This document shows, piece by piece, positions 12,181 to 24,892 of a DNA stretch of 64,000 nt. The translations under genes were made by a program, and so were the position numbers. Origin of the DNA: Erythroxylum novogranatense (Eukaryota; Streptophyta; Magnoliopsida; Malpighiales; Erythroxylaceae); contig CM057232.1 of the NCBI GenBank assembly GCA_029891385.1, forward strand, positions 68,015,824 to 68,079,823. The letters are read 5' to 3'. Position 1 is the first letter of the stretch. Each line of letters opens with the position of its first letter. A model generated the notes under the pieces. That model saw nothing but the letters and a program-made list of their open reading frames with translations, was not told the DNA's origin and made no database searches.

Positions 12181-12582
12181 CTATTTCAGAATAAATACAC
12201 TATTTTCTTCTCTTCTGAATTTAGACCTAGTCCGCACACCTTCTGAGGTCTCTCTTATAATCAACTCTTCTGGATGAGAACTCTTATATTTCCAATCTCT
12301 CTTCAAATCAAGAGTCTCAGGAATATCTTCAACTTTGTCTAAGGAAGTTTCTGATGGTGATACTTCTTCACTATCAACCAAGGGTACTGATATGGTTTCA
12401 TTATCAAGATCATATCTCCTACTTGGTTGAGAACTATCATTAAACTTGACATGAATGGTTTCCTCAACAGTCTTAGAGGTAAGGTTGTAAACCCTATAGG
12501 CTTTCGATGATAGAGAATAGCCTAGAAAAATTTTAGAATAATTCTTAGAGTCGAAATTATCCAGACTTTCTTTTGTATTCAA
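12181..12582 (-). pseudogene. Copia integrase C-terminal / linker region, first element
   Basis: The start of this piece, with KIFLGYSLSSKAYRVYN, is the conserved segment that follows the Copia integrase core. The rest is the acidic, Ser/Pro/Glu-rich linker before RT. It is in the same frame as the integrase core at 13107-12640 but separated by a stop. Confidence 0.8.
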
Positions 12583-12639
12583 TATAGAGCACTTGCAACC
12601 AAATGGATGGAAGTAGGATATGTTAGGTTTCCTGCCATT

Positions 12640-13107
12640 CTATAACTCATATGGAGTTTTCTTCAACAAAGGTTGCAGAAGTATTCTATTTTGAATATAA
12701 CATGTTGTATTCACAGCTTCTTCCCAGAAGTACTTAGGAAGATCCATCTCACACAGTATAGTCCTAGCCATTTCCTGAATCGTCCTATTTTTCCTTTCAA
12801 CAACTCTATTCTGTTGTGGAGTTTTAGAGGCAAAAAAATTCTGGAAAATTCCATTCTCTTCACAAAACATTCTGAACTTCTCATTTTCAAATTCACCATC
12901 ATAATCACTTCTAATACTAGTTATAGACATTCCTTTCTCATTCTGTAACTTTTTGGATAGCACCTTAAAATACTTAAAAGACTCATCTTTATGTGATAAA
13001 AATAATATCCAACAAAATCTAGTGAAATCATCAACAATAACAAGACCATAACTCTTTCCGCCAAGACTCAATGTTCTAGTCAGACCAAATAAATCCATAT
13101 GTAACAA
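12640..13107 (-). pseudogene. Copia integrase core, first element
   Basis: All three catalytic acids are present: Asp in HMDLFG (residue 4), Asp in RSDYDGEF (residue 68) and Glu in VVERKNR (residue 104), giving the D-D-35-E spacing. Integrase inserts the cDNA into the host chromosome. The His-Cys zinc finger expected upstream is only partly readable. The frame stops at 12640. Confidence 0.9.
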
Positions 13108-13284
13108 CTCTAGAGGTCTAGAAGAAGTTACAACATTTTTAGAAGAAAACGTTATTTTAACCTATTTTCCTTTTTGACAACTTTCACAAAAAAATACTTA
13201 CTAAAACATATTTTTGATAAACCTCTTACCAAATCATGTTTAGTCAACTTGGAAATATGTTTAAAACTGATATGACCTAGCTTT

Positions 13285-13516
13285 TTATGCCAAATCAATT
13301 TTTTTTATCAATAGATATAAAATAGGAAATATTTTGATTTTGAAAATCTTGTAAATTGATTTTGTAAAGATTGTTTTGTCTTTTGACAGAAAAGAATATG
13401 GATCCATCCTTGTTTTTGACTTCACAAGAATTTTGATTGAAAGACACTTCAAAACCATAATCACATAATTGACTGACACTAATCAAATTGTGTTTTAAAC
13501 CATCAACTAGCAGCAC
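13285..13516 (-). pseudogene. Copia protease / pre-integrase segment, first element
   Basis: The piece beginning [20 protein letters not shown] is the conserved segment between the aspartic protease and integrase of Copia polyproteins. The protease active-site triad lies in the broken stretch upstream (13520-13800) and I could not read it. Confidence 0.8.
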
Positions 13517-14339
13517 ATTATCAATGCATGCAAAGGAATCTTTACCTATTTTACCGATTCCAATTATCTTGCCCTACTGGTTGTCTCCAAAAGTTACCGA
13601 TCCTCCCTTCTTATAATGAAGATCTAGGAACATAGACCTTCTTCCCTTCATGTGTCGCGAGCATCCACTGTCCAAGTACCAATGGTGTTGACTACTTTTT
13701 CCAAGGAAGGATATCTACAAGTGGTATTATCTTTCTCTTAGGTACCCAGATTTTCTTGGGTCCTTTAGGGTTAGTTCATGCACAATTCATAGTATGATGA
13801 TGCAATTGATGACATCTTCGATAATGATTAGGTTGATGAAATTTCTTCCTAAAGGGAGAAGAAATCTTTTTATGCTGAGGATGGTTTTTACTAAAACCTA
13901 ATCCAGTTTTATCATTAGGGTGTTTGTATTTCCCTAACATATCATTCATTTTCCTTGTAATCTTCGTAAATATTGATAGATTAGCTGAAAGACTATTTAT
14001 TGTCTATTTCAGCTGATTGATCTCTTCAGATCTATCTACCACAACCTTTTTATTCATCTCGTCTACTTGTTTCTTTAGACAGACATTTTCCTCTTCTAAT
14101 GCTTGCGTGTTTTTTAAGTTTTCTACATACTTTTTCTTAAGCAACTTGTACTGCTTTAGAATTCCACGAGAATCTTCTAATAGTTATGAGTATGCATCTT
14201 GTAATTCATTAAATTTTGAGGTTACCTCCTCATCACTTTCTTCTTCAGCTACCAGGTAGATATTTGCTTGCACTGATGCCTTTGAGTCCGTATTTGATTC
14301 AGATGAATCTAGATCTTTCTAGGTTGCCATCTTTCTTTT

Positions 14340-15326
14340 CTTGCTTCTCTACTCTTCTTTGGCTTTCTCTTTAACAATGGACACTCGGACTTGTAATGTC
14401 CATGTGATGGATGTTTTCTCATTCTTTCCTTCATCTTTGCTATTCATTTTGAAGTAGGATTCTTTGTTTCCTTTAGCCTTTTTCTTCCACATGCGTCTGA
14501 TCTTCCTCGAGATAAGGATAGTTCATCATCTTCCTCGCTTGAAGCATGATCTGAATTGATGGAATCGTCATCCTTGACTTCCTCAATCTTCAACACTTTT
14601 GACGATGAGCTTCTCTTCCTTTGATTCTTCTGATTGTCCAGCCTTCAATGTTATGGATTTGTCCCATCTGGGCTTATCTTTTGCATCGAGTTCAACTTCA
14701 TGTATCTTCAGAGATCCATGTTATTCATCAAGCTTTAATACGGTTAAATCCTTGGTTTCTTGTACGGCTGTAACTTTTAGTCTCCATCTCTTCGGTAAAC
14801 TTCTTAGGATCTTTCTAACGTGATCTTGATTGTTGTACGTTCTACCGAGAGCTTTAAGTCCATTGATGATAGTTTGAAATCTTCCAAACATCTGATCGAT
14901 AGACTCTTCGTCCTTCATTTTGAATAGCTCATACTGGTGTACAAGAATGCTTATCTTGGACTCCTTTACTTGATTTGTGCCTTCATGTGCGACGGATAGC
15001 GTATCCCACATCTCCTTCACAGTGTCACATCCGTGAACTTTATCGTACTCACTTCTGCTTAGGACACAGCTTAAGAAGAACTTGGCCTTCGAATTTAGTT
15101 GGAATCTTGCTTTTTGTTCTGCAAACCATCTGATTCGTGGAATGGCATTTCCTTCTTCATCTACGGGTGCATATGATCCATTTTCTATTATCTCCCAAAG
15201 ATTGATATAAGTAGATTTAATGAAGAGCCGCATCCTATTTTTCCAGTAATGATAGTCTTCTCCATTGAACGTCGGAGGTTTAGTTACGAAGGCACCTTCA
15301 GCTATGTATACGTGTGAGTCTACCAT
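14340..15326 (-). pseudogene. Copia gag, first element
   Basis: The frame 15326-14721 (201 codons) is the N-terminal gag capsid: PPTFNGEDYHYWKNRM near the start, then SILVHQYELFKMKDEESI and LRSLPKRW. Its start codon is only about 40 bases inside the 5' LTR. A stop at 14721 ends the frame; beyond it, a partly preserved zinc-knuckle (GHYKSECP) can be read near 14370-14400, whose first cysteines are lost. Gag packages the RNA into virus-like particles. Confidence 0.88.
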
Positions 15327-15367
15327 GGATTTTTATCCACACTTTTTTACGGTGGTTCTTGGACACC

Positions 15368-15380
15368 GAGCTCTGATACT
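15368..15380 (-). promoter_or_regulatory. Primer binding site of the first Copia element
   Basis: The minus strand reads AGTATCAGAGCTC three bases inside the LTR, matching the initiator-Met tRNA 3' end apart from the leading TG position. Confidence 0.75.
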
Positions 15381-15383
15381 AAT

Positions 15384-16204
15384 TGAAGTGAATGAAACGT
15401 TAGTATACGATATATAAAATGCACAACAAGGGGGGTTGAATTATGTATTCGAATTTTTAATACAATCCCCTTTAAAATTTTGTTTTCTCAAGATGATTGA
15501 CAAACAGTATTATGAAGTATTTATATCAACAATAGAAACAAAATTTAAGAGTTGAGAGTGAGAATTGACACAGCAATTTTATACTGATTCACCCCAAACC
15601 GTGGGCTACATCCAGTCCTCAGAATCCCTTCTGAGATTTCACTATACTTCACAAAAGTATAAGTATTCTTTTCACCGAGCCTCTTTAGGTCTCTTACAAC
15701 AAGTATTTTTTTTCTCACTTAGCCTCTTTAGGCTCTTAGTTTTTCTTCTTTCTTACAGAAAGAAATTGTGAGCTTTGTTACAGAAAATATAGCTCTCGTG
15801 TTTCACACAAATATAGTATTTAGCTTTTGAAAATCACTAACTTTTTTATTCTTCGACTTCGACTCATATTTATAGTCTTTGTCTTCAACTGCTTCTTGAT
15901 AACTACTTCTTTCTTTTTGATCTTGATCTTTAAAGAAATCATTATTCAGTTGAGTTTTGTAACTAACTCAAACTGATTTGTTTCTTCATCTTCAATTCTT
16001 TTATCTCATTTTCGGCTTCGCTTCGTTTCATTTTGCTTCCGTCTCATTTTTGCTTCCTTCTCATTTTTCTTCCGTCTCATTTCCTTCCGTCTCATTTTCG
16101 CTTCCGTCTCATTTTGCTTTCGTCTCATTTTTTTTCGTCTCATTTTTTCTTCATCATTATTTGGTTTTCATCAAAATTAATCGTAAAGTCATTTTGACTT
16201 AACA
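15384..16204 (-). repeat. 5' LTR of the first Copia element
   Basis: 821 bases, TG at 15384 and CA at 16203-16204. Carries a minisatellite at 16018-16150 that is almost absent from the 3' LTR. Confidence 0.88.
16018..16150. repeat. Minisatellite in the Copia LTR (unit about 15-16 bp)
   Basis: About eight imperfect copies of 'cttccgtctcattttg', with variants lacking bases. Produces a Phe/Ser-rich frame at 15978-16202 that is not a gene. Confidence 0.9.
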
Positions 16205-16498
16205 ATTAGAACTCAATATCATCAGATAAGTTGTATCCCTATTTCTCTATTTTAGTCCAAATTAAGAGTCATCTCATTTGGATAACTAGAGAAAAAGTTA
16301 TGGCTAAAATACCGAAGTATACTCAATGAACATGTTTCAACTTATAACTTCCAATATTTCACATATAACCCATCTTGTACATAACTATCTTTTCTACTTC
16401 ACTTCAAATTCAAGAATCCTTCTTTTCTTTACACATGAATAATCGCCAAAATTACTCATTTAATATTTCTAACTTCCAATAAAGTTCGAGGTCCAACA
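16205..16498 (-). repeat. Family-1 Gypsy LTR remnant, part 2
   Basis: Continues the LTR interrupted at 7397. Ends 'aaagttcgaggtccaaca' at 16498, the same terminus as the copy ending at 30955. Confidence 0.75.
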
Positions 16499-19400
16499 CT
16501 TATTATTATGACCGAGTGCCTTTCACAAACTTATACAAATACTGGCCCATAGGGCTCAATCAAACAAAATCACGAAGCATAGCTCTACGTGTAGAATTAG
16601 AAATAACAGAGCAAAGCTCTACGTGGAAATGTTTCAAACTAGCTACTCAAGTCACAACGCCTTTATCTGAGCATACATTTTGTGAAATGCATCAAATACT
16701 AAATATGTCATATATCACAATCTTATACAAATGCTCAGAAAAAGTTTTCACATTCATCGGACCTAAGTCCTGCATTCAGCTTTCATTGAGAATCAAAGTC
16801 ATTCACGAATTCATATCAAATCAAAACACTTCCAATACATGCCCAACTACTAAACTCCTCGAACTTCAAGTCCGAAATTTAGAAACAATTCACAAATAGT
16901 TCAATAATTTCTTTTTTTTTTTAATTTAACAAATCAAATAAATTCAAAACAAATCAATCCTAGGAAATCATCTAAGTTGACTCACAGTACGCTCCAAAAT
17001 GCTATTGCCTGGATGGTCTAGCAATGTTTGACTGGCATCCAATGAGTTATTCTATATCATACAAAACACATTTACAAATATCATACTTTTGCACAATTGT
17101 ACAAATATTCCTTAATGCACACGTACTTATACAATATGCACAATGCATGTTTAATGACAATTTCAGGGTACTTTATCAAGATCCTTAAGAACAAATCATT
17201 CAGATATCAAAGCCCTCATTAATATCATGTATACTTATAATTTGGATCAATAAAAAGCAATGTGAAACCAATTACACAACTTCATTGACCACTTCAGGTT
17301 TTCTTCCAATATACATACGGGTCAACTTTGCATAATAAATCTAATAAAGTAAATGGAAAAATTAGGCAACAATTCCTTCAACAAAGTTATTTTCAAATGT
17401 ATTAAGTTTCTATTTACACCAAAATCACTTAATTTGGTTTAGTAATTTGAAAGATATATCTCAAAACTTGTCGGACTATTCTTATTCAAAAATAGTTTAC
17501 TATGTACAACTTCTACCCAGAAATTGAACATCTTAGAGACTGAATCAAAATTAGAATTTGTCATATAATTTATAGCTTTATTTCTCTATTTTACTCCAAA
17601 TCAAAAATCATCTCATTTGGAATCCTATAGATTATACCATTCCGAAGTATGTTCAGTAAAGCAACATTAGTTCATACCATTCCAAAAGATGCTCTCACTT
17701 TCGTTCAACCAATTTTTTTCAAAAACAATTCAGAATGTTACAAATGTTTTTGTAGAGGTAGGAAAATGTAGGAATATATTGGTTCGAGAATCAAGTCATT
17801 TGGACATCAAATGAAGAAGTTATAACAAAAAGCTCAAAGTATGTTCAGAAAATAACCTCATTTGGATAAACAGGGAAGTCGCGATCCTGTACATGCACAA
17901 TCACAGCACTCCAGGTGGTTTTGTGAAGTCGCAATTGTGCACATGCACTACCATGACATTTTGGGTGGTCTTATGAAGTCGCGATCGTGCACATGCACGA
18001 CCGTGACACTCAAGTGGACTTGCGAATCCTTCTTCTTCTTCACCGACATCACAAATTCAAAACTCCATAACTTTTGATACAGAACTCCAAAATTTACAAA
18101 CTATATATCAATGGAAAGCTAAAAGAAAGATATATAAATTTCATGAAGACAATTATATCAAATTCTGCCTAGATTTGTACAATAAATTTACTGAAGTTCA
18201 GATAAAAAATTCAACTCTCTCCTAATATTCATTCCCAAAATTTTCATACTTTTTTTTTCAAAATCCAACACTTCTATTTTTATTCTAGTCATTTCAACTC
18301 CATTTCACTAAACTCATTTACCACAATTCACGCTACTCCTAAAAATGCAAATTTAACCAAGTTCCATCAAGATCATCAAAAATTCAGATATCCATTTTCT
18401 CACTCTTCATGTTCTATAAATTTCAACTTTTTATTACATTCACTATTTTCTTCTCAAACTTCATTTATACACTCATTCCCATCTTAGACCTTCATTTTAC
18501 AACTACTCTTCAACTCAAAGACCATTTTCTTGATCATCCTTAAAGCTTTCACTTAATACATATATATACATGCAGAGTGAAGAAACAGAAAACAGAGCAT
18601 AACACTTTTTCATTCTTTAATTTTCTACACTTATCCTATACACCATTTTATTGCTATTTCAAACTCCAAAACTTATTTCTACAACATCTAATCACTAATA
18701 ATCATCAAAACTAAAATAATACTATATCCATATTTTCATCCCATTAACACAGTGTTTAGGAATATATACACGTAAATCCCATGTTCATGTAGATGATAGT
18801 GAATTCATCAAATTTATTTCATAAATCCATAACTCTAAAAGATTTTCTCAATACTTACTTGTTAAAGATTCCAAAATCTTCAACTATCCCAAAATCTTAA
18901 ACTCCATGTAAGAACACGTAACCCATTGTGAACTCTAACTAACTTCTAGTTTTTCTTAAGGCAGAAGAAACAGTTAGCAGTGGGGGAAGTGGTGAGGGAT
19001 GTGAAAAAGCAAAGTTAAGGAGTTTGATGGAAAACTTTGTGTATGGGAAGAAATTCAAAGAAGGTGATGATAAGAAAAAACTTAGTCTTTTAACTCTCAG
19101 ATATCAAAACATACTTATGACAAATAATAAAAGCAACTTAACACTTGTCACTTTTCCTAAGGTCTAACTCTAACTAAGTTTCTTTTGAAACTAACTCTAT
19201 TAATTCTATCTTTACAATACAACTATTTATAATCTTCTTTTGATTCCTTTTTCCTATTTTCCATAAAAATGCATAATTTTCAAAAATCACCAAAATTCAA
19301 AAATATCACAATTCCACTAATCAATAATATTTCCAATATAAATAAAATTCAAATTCTCAAATTTTCCAATAATCACGACTCAATCTAATTATACCCGAAA

Positions 19401-19546
19401 AATGTCAATGAATGCATGTACAATCATATGAATGTGCAAAATATGCATGTCACACTTAACTTATGCATGACGTAAATTTTCCTAATTTCTTAGTGATTTC
19501 TCATAACTCGCTATTGTAGCCTTAATATGGGTAATGGGATGTTACA
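16499..19546 (-). repeat. Family-2 Gypsy LTR, minus orientation, truncated
   Basis: On the minus strand it starts TGTAACATCCCATTACCC at 19546 and follows the + strand LTR at 20700: the 'gtacatgcattcattgaca' phrase, a mid-LTR tract, and the segment near 16990 matching 24080-24110. The far end is cut at 16498/16499, where family-1 LTR begins. No polypurine tract lies next to 19546, so this is not simply the 3' LTR of the neighbouring internal domain. The small frame at 16516-16899 is not recognisable. Confidence 0.7.
17873..18010. repeat. Palindromic GC-rich module in the family-2 LTR
   Basis: Three tandem units of about 55 bases, each with a variant of GTCGCGATCGTGCACATGCACGA. The core GATCGTGCACATGCACGA is close to a perfect inverted repeat. 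It sits between 'gaagttata' and 'cataacttttga', the slot filled by other GC-rich sequences in other LTR copies. Confidence 0.8.
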
Positions 19547-20699
19547 ATTACAAATTTAGATATTGAGGTTACCAAACTAGTGCAATAAAAAACAAAGAAT
19601 ATCGAGTTGAATTTTGGGCAAATCAAAGTATTATTAGCGCCATTGAAATTAAAAAAAATTGTATGAAAAGATTAGTAAAGCCCAAATTGAGGATCCAGAA
19701 TTATGAATCTTATTAAGGAATATAAAATGAATCTGAATTTTGAGTCCAAATAGGAAGAATGTTACTTTAGGATTGAAATGAGAAGTATGTGTACATGATA
19801 AAGATAATTAAGAAAGGAGATTTTTGGATAAAGTATAAATGGTGACCTAAGCTATACATCCTAGTAGGAATACACTGAAATAACATTTAACAGCTAAGGA
19901 TATAGAACCAAGTGATTGTATGTAAGAGTTGCCAATAGTTTTAACTGTTGGAGATATGCTTAAAACTTATAATTTGGAGTTCATAGGAATATGAGGTCAA
20001 TGTATAGCATAAAAATCATTATCATAGTGATATCATTAGAATATTGTGTAAGGTGTTATACGGAAAAAAGATTCATTCGCCCTTATATTGAAACGAAGAG
20101 GGCCTAAAAATGGATAAAGGCCATAATCGATTCGAGATACCGTGGATTAGTGAAATTAATCTGTGTCAGAAATTAAGTGATTCAAGAAAAATAAATGAAT
20201 TAAGGGTATTAACACTCAAGAGATGTGAATTATCGAGGAAAAGATGAATTGTTTTAGAGAGTATCACCTTAATAAGGGGTGCTTAGATTAGGGAAAAAAT
20301 ACACTAAGCTCGAATTGCATTAGTCCACTTGGAGTCATTGAGAGCATACGACAAATAACTTATGAGTTGTATTATCAACAAGATGTCTCAGAATTATAAT
20401 TTGTAATATGTGAATATGCTAGGAAATAATGATATGATCTGACAAAGATGTATTGTCGACTTGCAAAGTGAAAATTTTGAGTAACCTGAATTATATTGAG
20501 GAAACAGTTAAGATAGTGTGATATCTAGATAAATAATTAGAGGATTGATTGATTACATTGGCTATGGTCAATTGAGAGAAATTATTCAAGTGATGAAATT
20601 AAATGAAAAACGGAGGAGTATTTGAGGAAACAATACCCCTGCCTTCCTGATCAATTAAATAAGAATTTCGAGGATGAAATTTGTTAAAGAAGGGAGAAA
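19547..20699 (+). mobile_element. Decayed internal domain of a family-2 Ty3/Gypsy element
   Basis: No long frame survives. Two clues support Gypsy: a readable scrap LYGKKIHSPLY near 20055-20087, resembling the segment just after the integrase core in Ty3/Gypsy polyproteins, and the 3' end, where 'aatttcgaggatgaaattt' and a polypurine tract run into the LTR start at 20700. The same end occurs in the family-1 element (minus strand, next to 42521). Stops and indels are dense. Confidence 0.5.
20686..20699 (+). other. Polypurine tract
   Basis: AAAGAAGGGAGAAA directly before the LTR start TGTAACATCCC. It primes plus-strand DNA synthesis and marks the LTR at 20700 as a 3' LTR. Confidence 0.8.
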
Positions 20700-22324
20700 T
20701 GTAACATCCCGTTCCCATATTAAGAGTTAAAACCCAAAAATATAATACATGTGAGATCAATGAGAGATTTAAAAAATGCATTTTTCATGCTCATGCATAT
20801 TGTTAGCATACGCGTATGTGAATTTGAATTTTTCACACATTAAAATAACTGTATATGCATTCATTGACATTTCAGGTATAATTGATTAATATATGTGAAA
20901 GGTGATTTATATTGAGAATTTGTGAATTAATTGTATGGAAAACCAATTTGGAGAGTGAATTTATGGATTTATAATTTTTGAGGAATTTTAGGAGAAATTT
21001 TCAAAATTATTAGACTAGGAAAAATGCCACTTGGCGAGTAAATTGATTAATGGAAAACAAGATGAGAGTTAAATGATATTGAAGAATTTTAGAGATAATT
21101 GGAATGAAAAGATGGGTGACATGGGACTAGTTCAATAAGAATTTAGAGCCTTAGATGTTAGATAAGTAACAAGTGTCACTTATCTAGTTTAACTTTTAGC
21201 ATACAGTTACTTTCAAAGACCCAGTCACATTTTTCTTAACTTTGAAAGACCAAGTACTGCTCTAGTCTTAAAAATATCTTCTTCGTGGTTATCTTCTTCA
21301 AGCTTGTTCCTTTACATAGAGTTTTTCATCAAAACTCCACTAAAGAAAAACCTTGTTCTCTTATACCCTTTCGATACTCCCAACTTCTATTTTCTTTCAT
21401 TTTCCTCAAGAAAAATCAAAACTTGCCAACTTCTATAATGATGTACGTGAGTTGCATGGAGATTAGGGCTTCTTGCGATTTTGAAAAAGTTGAATATTTA
21501 ACAAGTATTGAGTAAATCCTTATGAGTTGTTCATATACGTATTAAATTTGGTGAATTAGTTGATATTCCATATTCATTAGAAAAATATACACTTTTCAAG
21601 TTCTTCGTGAATATAAGATGGAAATGTGAATTTGTTGATTTTTTGGTTTTGATGATAAAATGTTGCAAGAGGTTGTAGAAATGATTTTTGGAGTTGAAAG
21701 ATCATAAAAAACATGTTTAAATAGGTGCAAAAATTTTTTTGATAAATAACAAGTGCTATGTTTATGGTTGTGTATTCACCGTGTACTTGGGTTTTGAATG
21801 ATTTGTGATATTAACTGAAAATAAGTTTTAGAGTTAAGAAATAGTTGTAAGTTGATGCTCTGATATGTGAATGATTAAAATGATAGATTAAGATGAAATG
21901 AAAGTGTTGATGGAGATGAAAGAGTGTAACAGAAAAAATTTAAAAAAAAAGTGCAGCAATGAAGAAATATCAAAAATGGTGAAATGCATAAATGATCTTT
22001 TTCTGTTCTTGATAATTTTGTTTAAGTATGGATTTTGGATTTTGTTTGTGAAAGATTAGAGTTGAATGAAAGTTAGAGAGGAAAATGCAAAATATACATG
22101 AGATGAAAAAAATTCAGCAATGGAAGGAAATGCAGAAAATGAGAAAGATGAGAGATGAACTTTCTGATTTTTAATTTCGTGTTTCGATTTGGATTTTGGA
22201 TTGGATTGTGAATGATTTTGTTGCATGGAAGTTGAAAATGTAGTAGGGATGAGTTAGAGAAGTTGATTAAGAATAAAAGGAAGAAGAAGAAAAAAATGCA
22301 GAGGTTCGAAAGGAAAGGGTAATT

Positions 22325-22490
22325 CGCGATCGTGCTTCTGTATGATTACGTTTCTAGAAGAAAGGATATGAAGCACAATCATGACTTTCCTCTTTTTCCT
22401 AGAGATTAACAATCGTGCTGAAGCACGATCATGACTCTGCATGTTTATTTCAAGCTCGCAATCGTGCTCATGCACGATCACGACTTCCTT
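22325..22490. repeat. Palindromic module, family-2 LTR
   Basis: Repeated variants of 'atcgtgct-catgcacgatcacgac' at about 22328, 22412 and 22452, each an imperfect inverted repeat; related to the units at 17873-18010. Confidence 0.75.
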
Positions 22491-24106
22491 GGTTGGTAAA
22501 AACTCCAAACAACTTTCCATCTTTTGGCAATATCTTGTTCTTCCGACCTCCAAATGACATGGGACTTGAACCATTGGATTTTTAGCACATTTATTTACAT
22601 CTCAACTAAAAATATTAGCCATATGAAATCATTTGATAGAGATTGAGTGATAATATTGAGACGGAAATGATGAAGAAAAAGCTGAGAAAAAGGGCTAAAA
22701 ATGTGGTATGAAATTTCCCTGACTAAATTTTATTGATCTAGGAAGATTTTGACAAAATTGTCTTCATTAAATTTGTAGATATTTCTTTTTTATTTTTAAT
22801 GATATAACTTTTGAAATTTTTTGGTTTCTGTATTAAAAGTTATGCAGGTTCGAAGTGAGGGTAAGCGATTGGGAAGTTGCGATCGCGACGAAACGCGATC
22901 GTCCCTCTTATTTTTCTTCTCTCATGCTTGTGACTCTCCCTCACACCCATGATTTTTCATTTCTCACACCCATGAATTTTTTACTCTCATGCCTGTGAGA
23001 GTCGATTGTTGGACCAGCGTGATTTTAATTGTCACATTGTGACATTGTGCTCTCTAATACCCGAGAGCATTTTGCAATTGAACAGTTTTGCTTCTTTTGA
23101 TCATAACTTCTTCTCTAGACATCGAAATGACTTGATTCTTGAATTAATAGATTTATAATAAATTGTTATACCTCTCAATAAAAAATTGATTGCATTCTGA
23201 ATTTATTTAAAGAAGACTGGTTGAATGAAACAGAGGGAATTTGTTAGAACAGTATGAATTAGAATATTTTACTAAACATACTTCGGTATTTTAACGATAT
23301 CTTGTTCTATAATCATTAAAATGAGATGATTTTTGATTTGAAGTAAACTACAGACATAGGAATATAAATTATATGCAGAAGTAGGATTTCGATTCAGTCT
23401 CTAAGACTTTCAATTTTGATGGAAGTTGAATATAGTGTACTGTTTCAATATAAGAACAATCTAAAAATGTTTGAGGTATAACTTTCGAATTACTGAACCA
23501 AATTGAATGATTTTGGTGTCATTAAAAACTTAAGACAATGGGGAACATTTTTAAGAAAATTTTGTAAAATTACTTCAGTTGCATTGTCTAATTGATCATG
23601 GAAAATTGACCCAAAGGTCTACAAATTTGGAGAAATTTATAAGAAGAAAGGAGAGTTTTGATAATATGTAATCTTGTAATGTTGGAATAACATTAGTGAA
23701 TGAATTTTTTATATCAAAGTACCAAAGGTATGAGTTTGTTTGGGGATAAATATATTTATATGATTGTAGTTGTGATTGAGAGAAAAGGAGTAATGGTTAT
23801 CAAGTTAAAGTGAATAAGAAATTGTTATTGTAAGAGCAAATAATGCTAAGAATGAAATGACGAGTAATTGAGTTATAAATGCGAATGTGGATATAGTGTG
23901 AAATCTGATAAGATACTTGAGATTTTCATTAAGTATGCATCATACATTACACATATACATATGTGTAAAACTGAATTTTATGTGATTATACAATTATGAA
24001 TAATGTGTGTGCAACGTGCGTATTGCATAATTTTGATATGCAGGACAAATATCCACATTCAGACATTCCAGATCTTGAAAGTAAATGCTAATCTGGAGCG
24101 TAATGT

Positions 24107-24160
24107 GAGTAGATCTAAATGGTCTTACTTTATGAGTAGATCTAAATGGTCTTACTTTAT
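24107..24160. repeat. 27-bp perfect tandem duplication
   Basis: Two identical 27-base units (24107-24133 and 24134-24160) beginning GAGTAGATCTAAATGG. Perfect identity suggests a recent slippage event. Confidence 0.95.
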
Positions 24161-24820
24161 TGTTTGTTTTGTTTAAGTTATGAATTGAGCGATTATGAAT
24201 GAGATGCGAATGTGATTTGATTGTGTGATTCCGGACAATGAAGGTTTGAGATTTCTGATGCTTGAATGCAATATTGAATTGCTACTTGTATGTGAACATG
24301 ATGAAATAAGTGCTTATAAATTTGATCTTTGAATTTCGGACCTAGTTCCGATGAAATATACGAATATGCATATGATTGAAAAAGTGTTACTCAATAATGA
24401 TGTTGAATGCCGGACTTTGGGCCCGATGAAAAATGTGAATTAAATGTGAATATGTAAACATGTGACCGATTGAGCATATGATATGTGATGCATTCTATTA
24501 CATGAATGTGTGAAACATAAAGGTAGTTGTGGCCAGGAGAGCCACTAAACAAGAGTTTAAAGCTCAGATTGTGAAAAAAGAGTTTAAATCTCAGAAAGTG
24601 TATAAGAGCCAAAGGCTCACTATGTAAAATGAACCCGGTATCTCCAACAGATACGAGACAGTTTTCAATGAGCTCGGCATCTACAATAGATAGGGATAGT
24701 TTAGGCACTTGGTCCCAATAAAGTAACAAATAAAAAATGAGTCTCATGTGCGGTGCATATATATGATATGAATGATTATAATGCATTGAATGTAAAATGT
24801 GAAATGAATGATAAAGTTTA

Positions 24821-24892
24821 TGTGATTCAATATGATTATTAGATAAATAATATGAATGTGATTCAATGTGATTATTAGATAAATGATGTGAA
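24821..24892. repeat. 36-bp tandem duplication
   Basis: Two units beginning TGTGATTCAAT at 24821 and 24857, with a few differences. Confidence 0.9.

Larger units (their letters stand above)
7398..16204 (-). mobile_element. Complete but decayed Copia element with an env-like region (SIRE/Maximus-like)
   Basis: The two LTRs are 7398-7953 (3' LTR) and 15384-16204 (5' LTR), both starting TGAAGTGAAT and ending TTAACA on the + strand. Flanks are GTTAG on the left and ATTAG on the right, a five-base target duplication with one change. A primer site for initiator-Met tRNA lies next to the 5' LTR. The minus-strand order is gag, pre-integrase, integrase, RT, RNase H, then a long degenerate frame. Integrase before RT defines Copia, and an extra frame after RNase H is typical of the SIRE/Maximus lineage; the lineage call is inference. 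Stops and frameshifts show it cannot make its proteins. LTR divergence (about 20 differences in the first 240 bases by eye) indicates an old insertion. Confidence 0.9.

Noticed and set aside
15978..16202. Phe/Ser-rich frame resembling a membrane protein
   Set aside because: Translation of the LTR minisatellite at 16018-16150.
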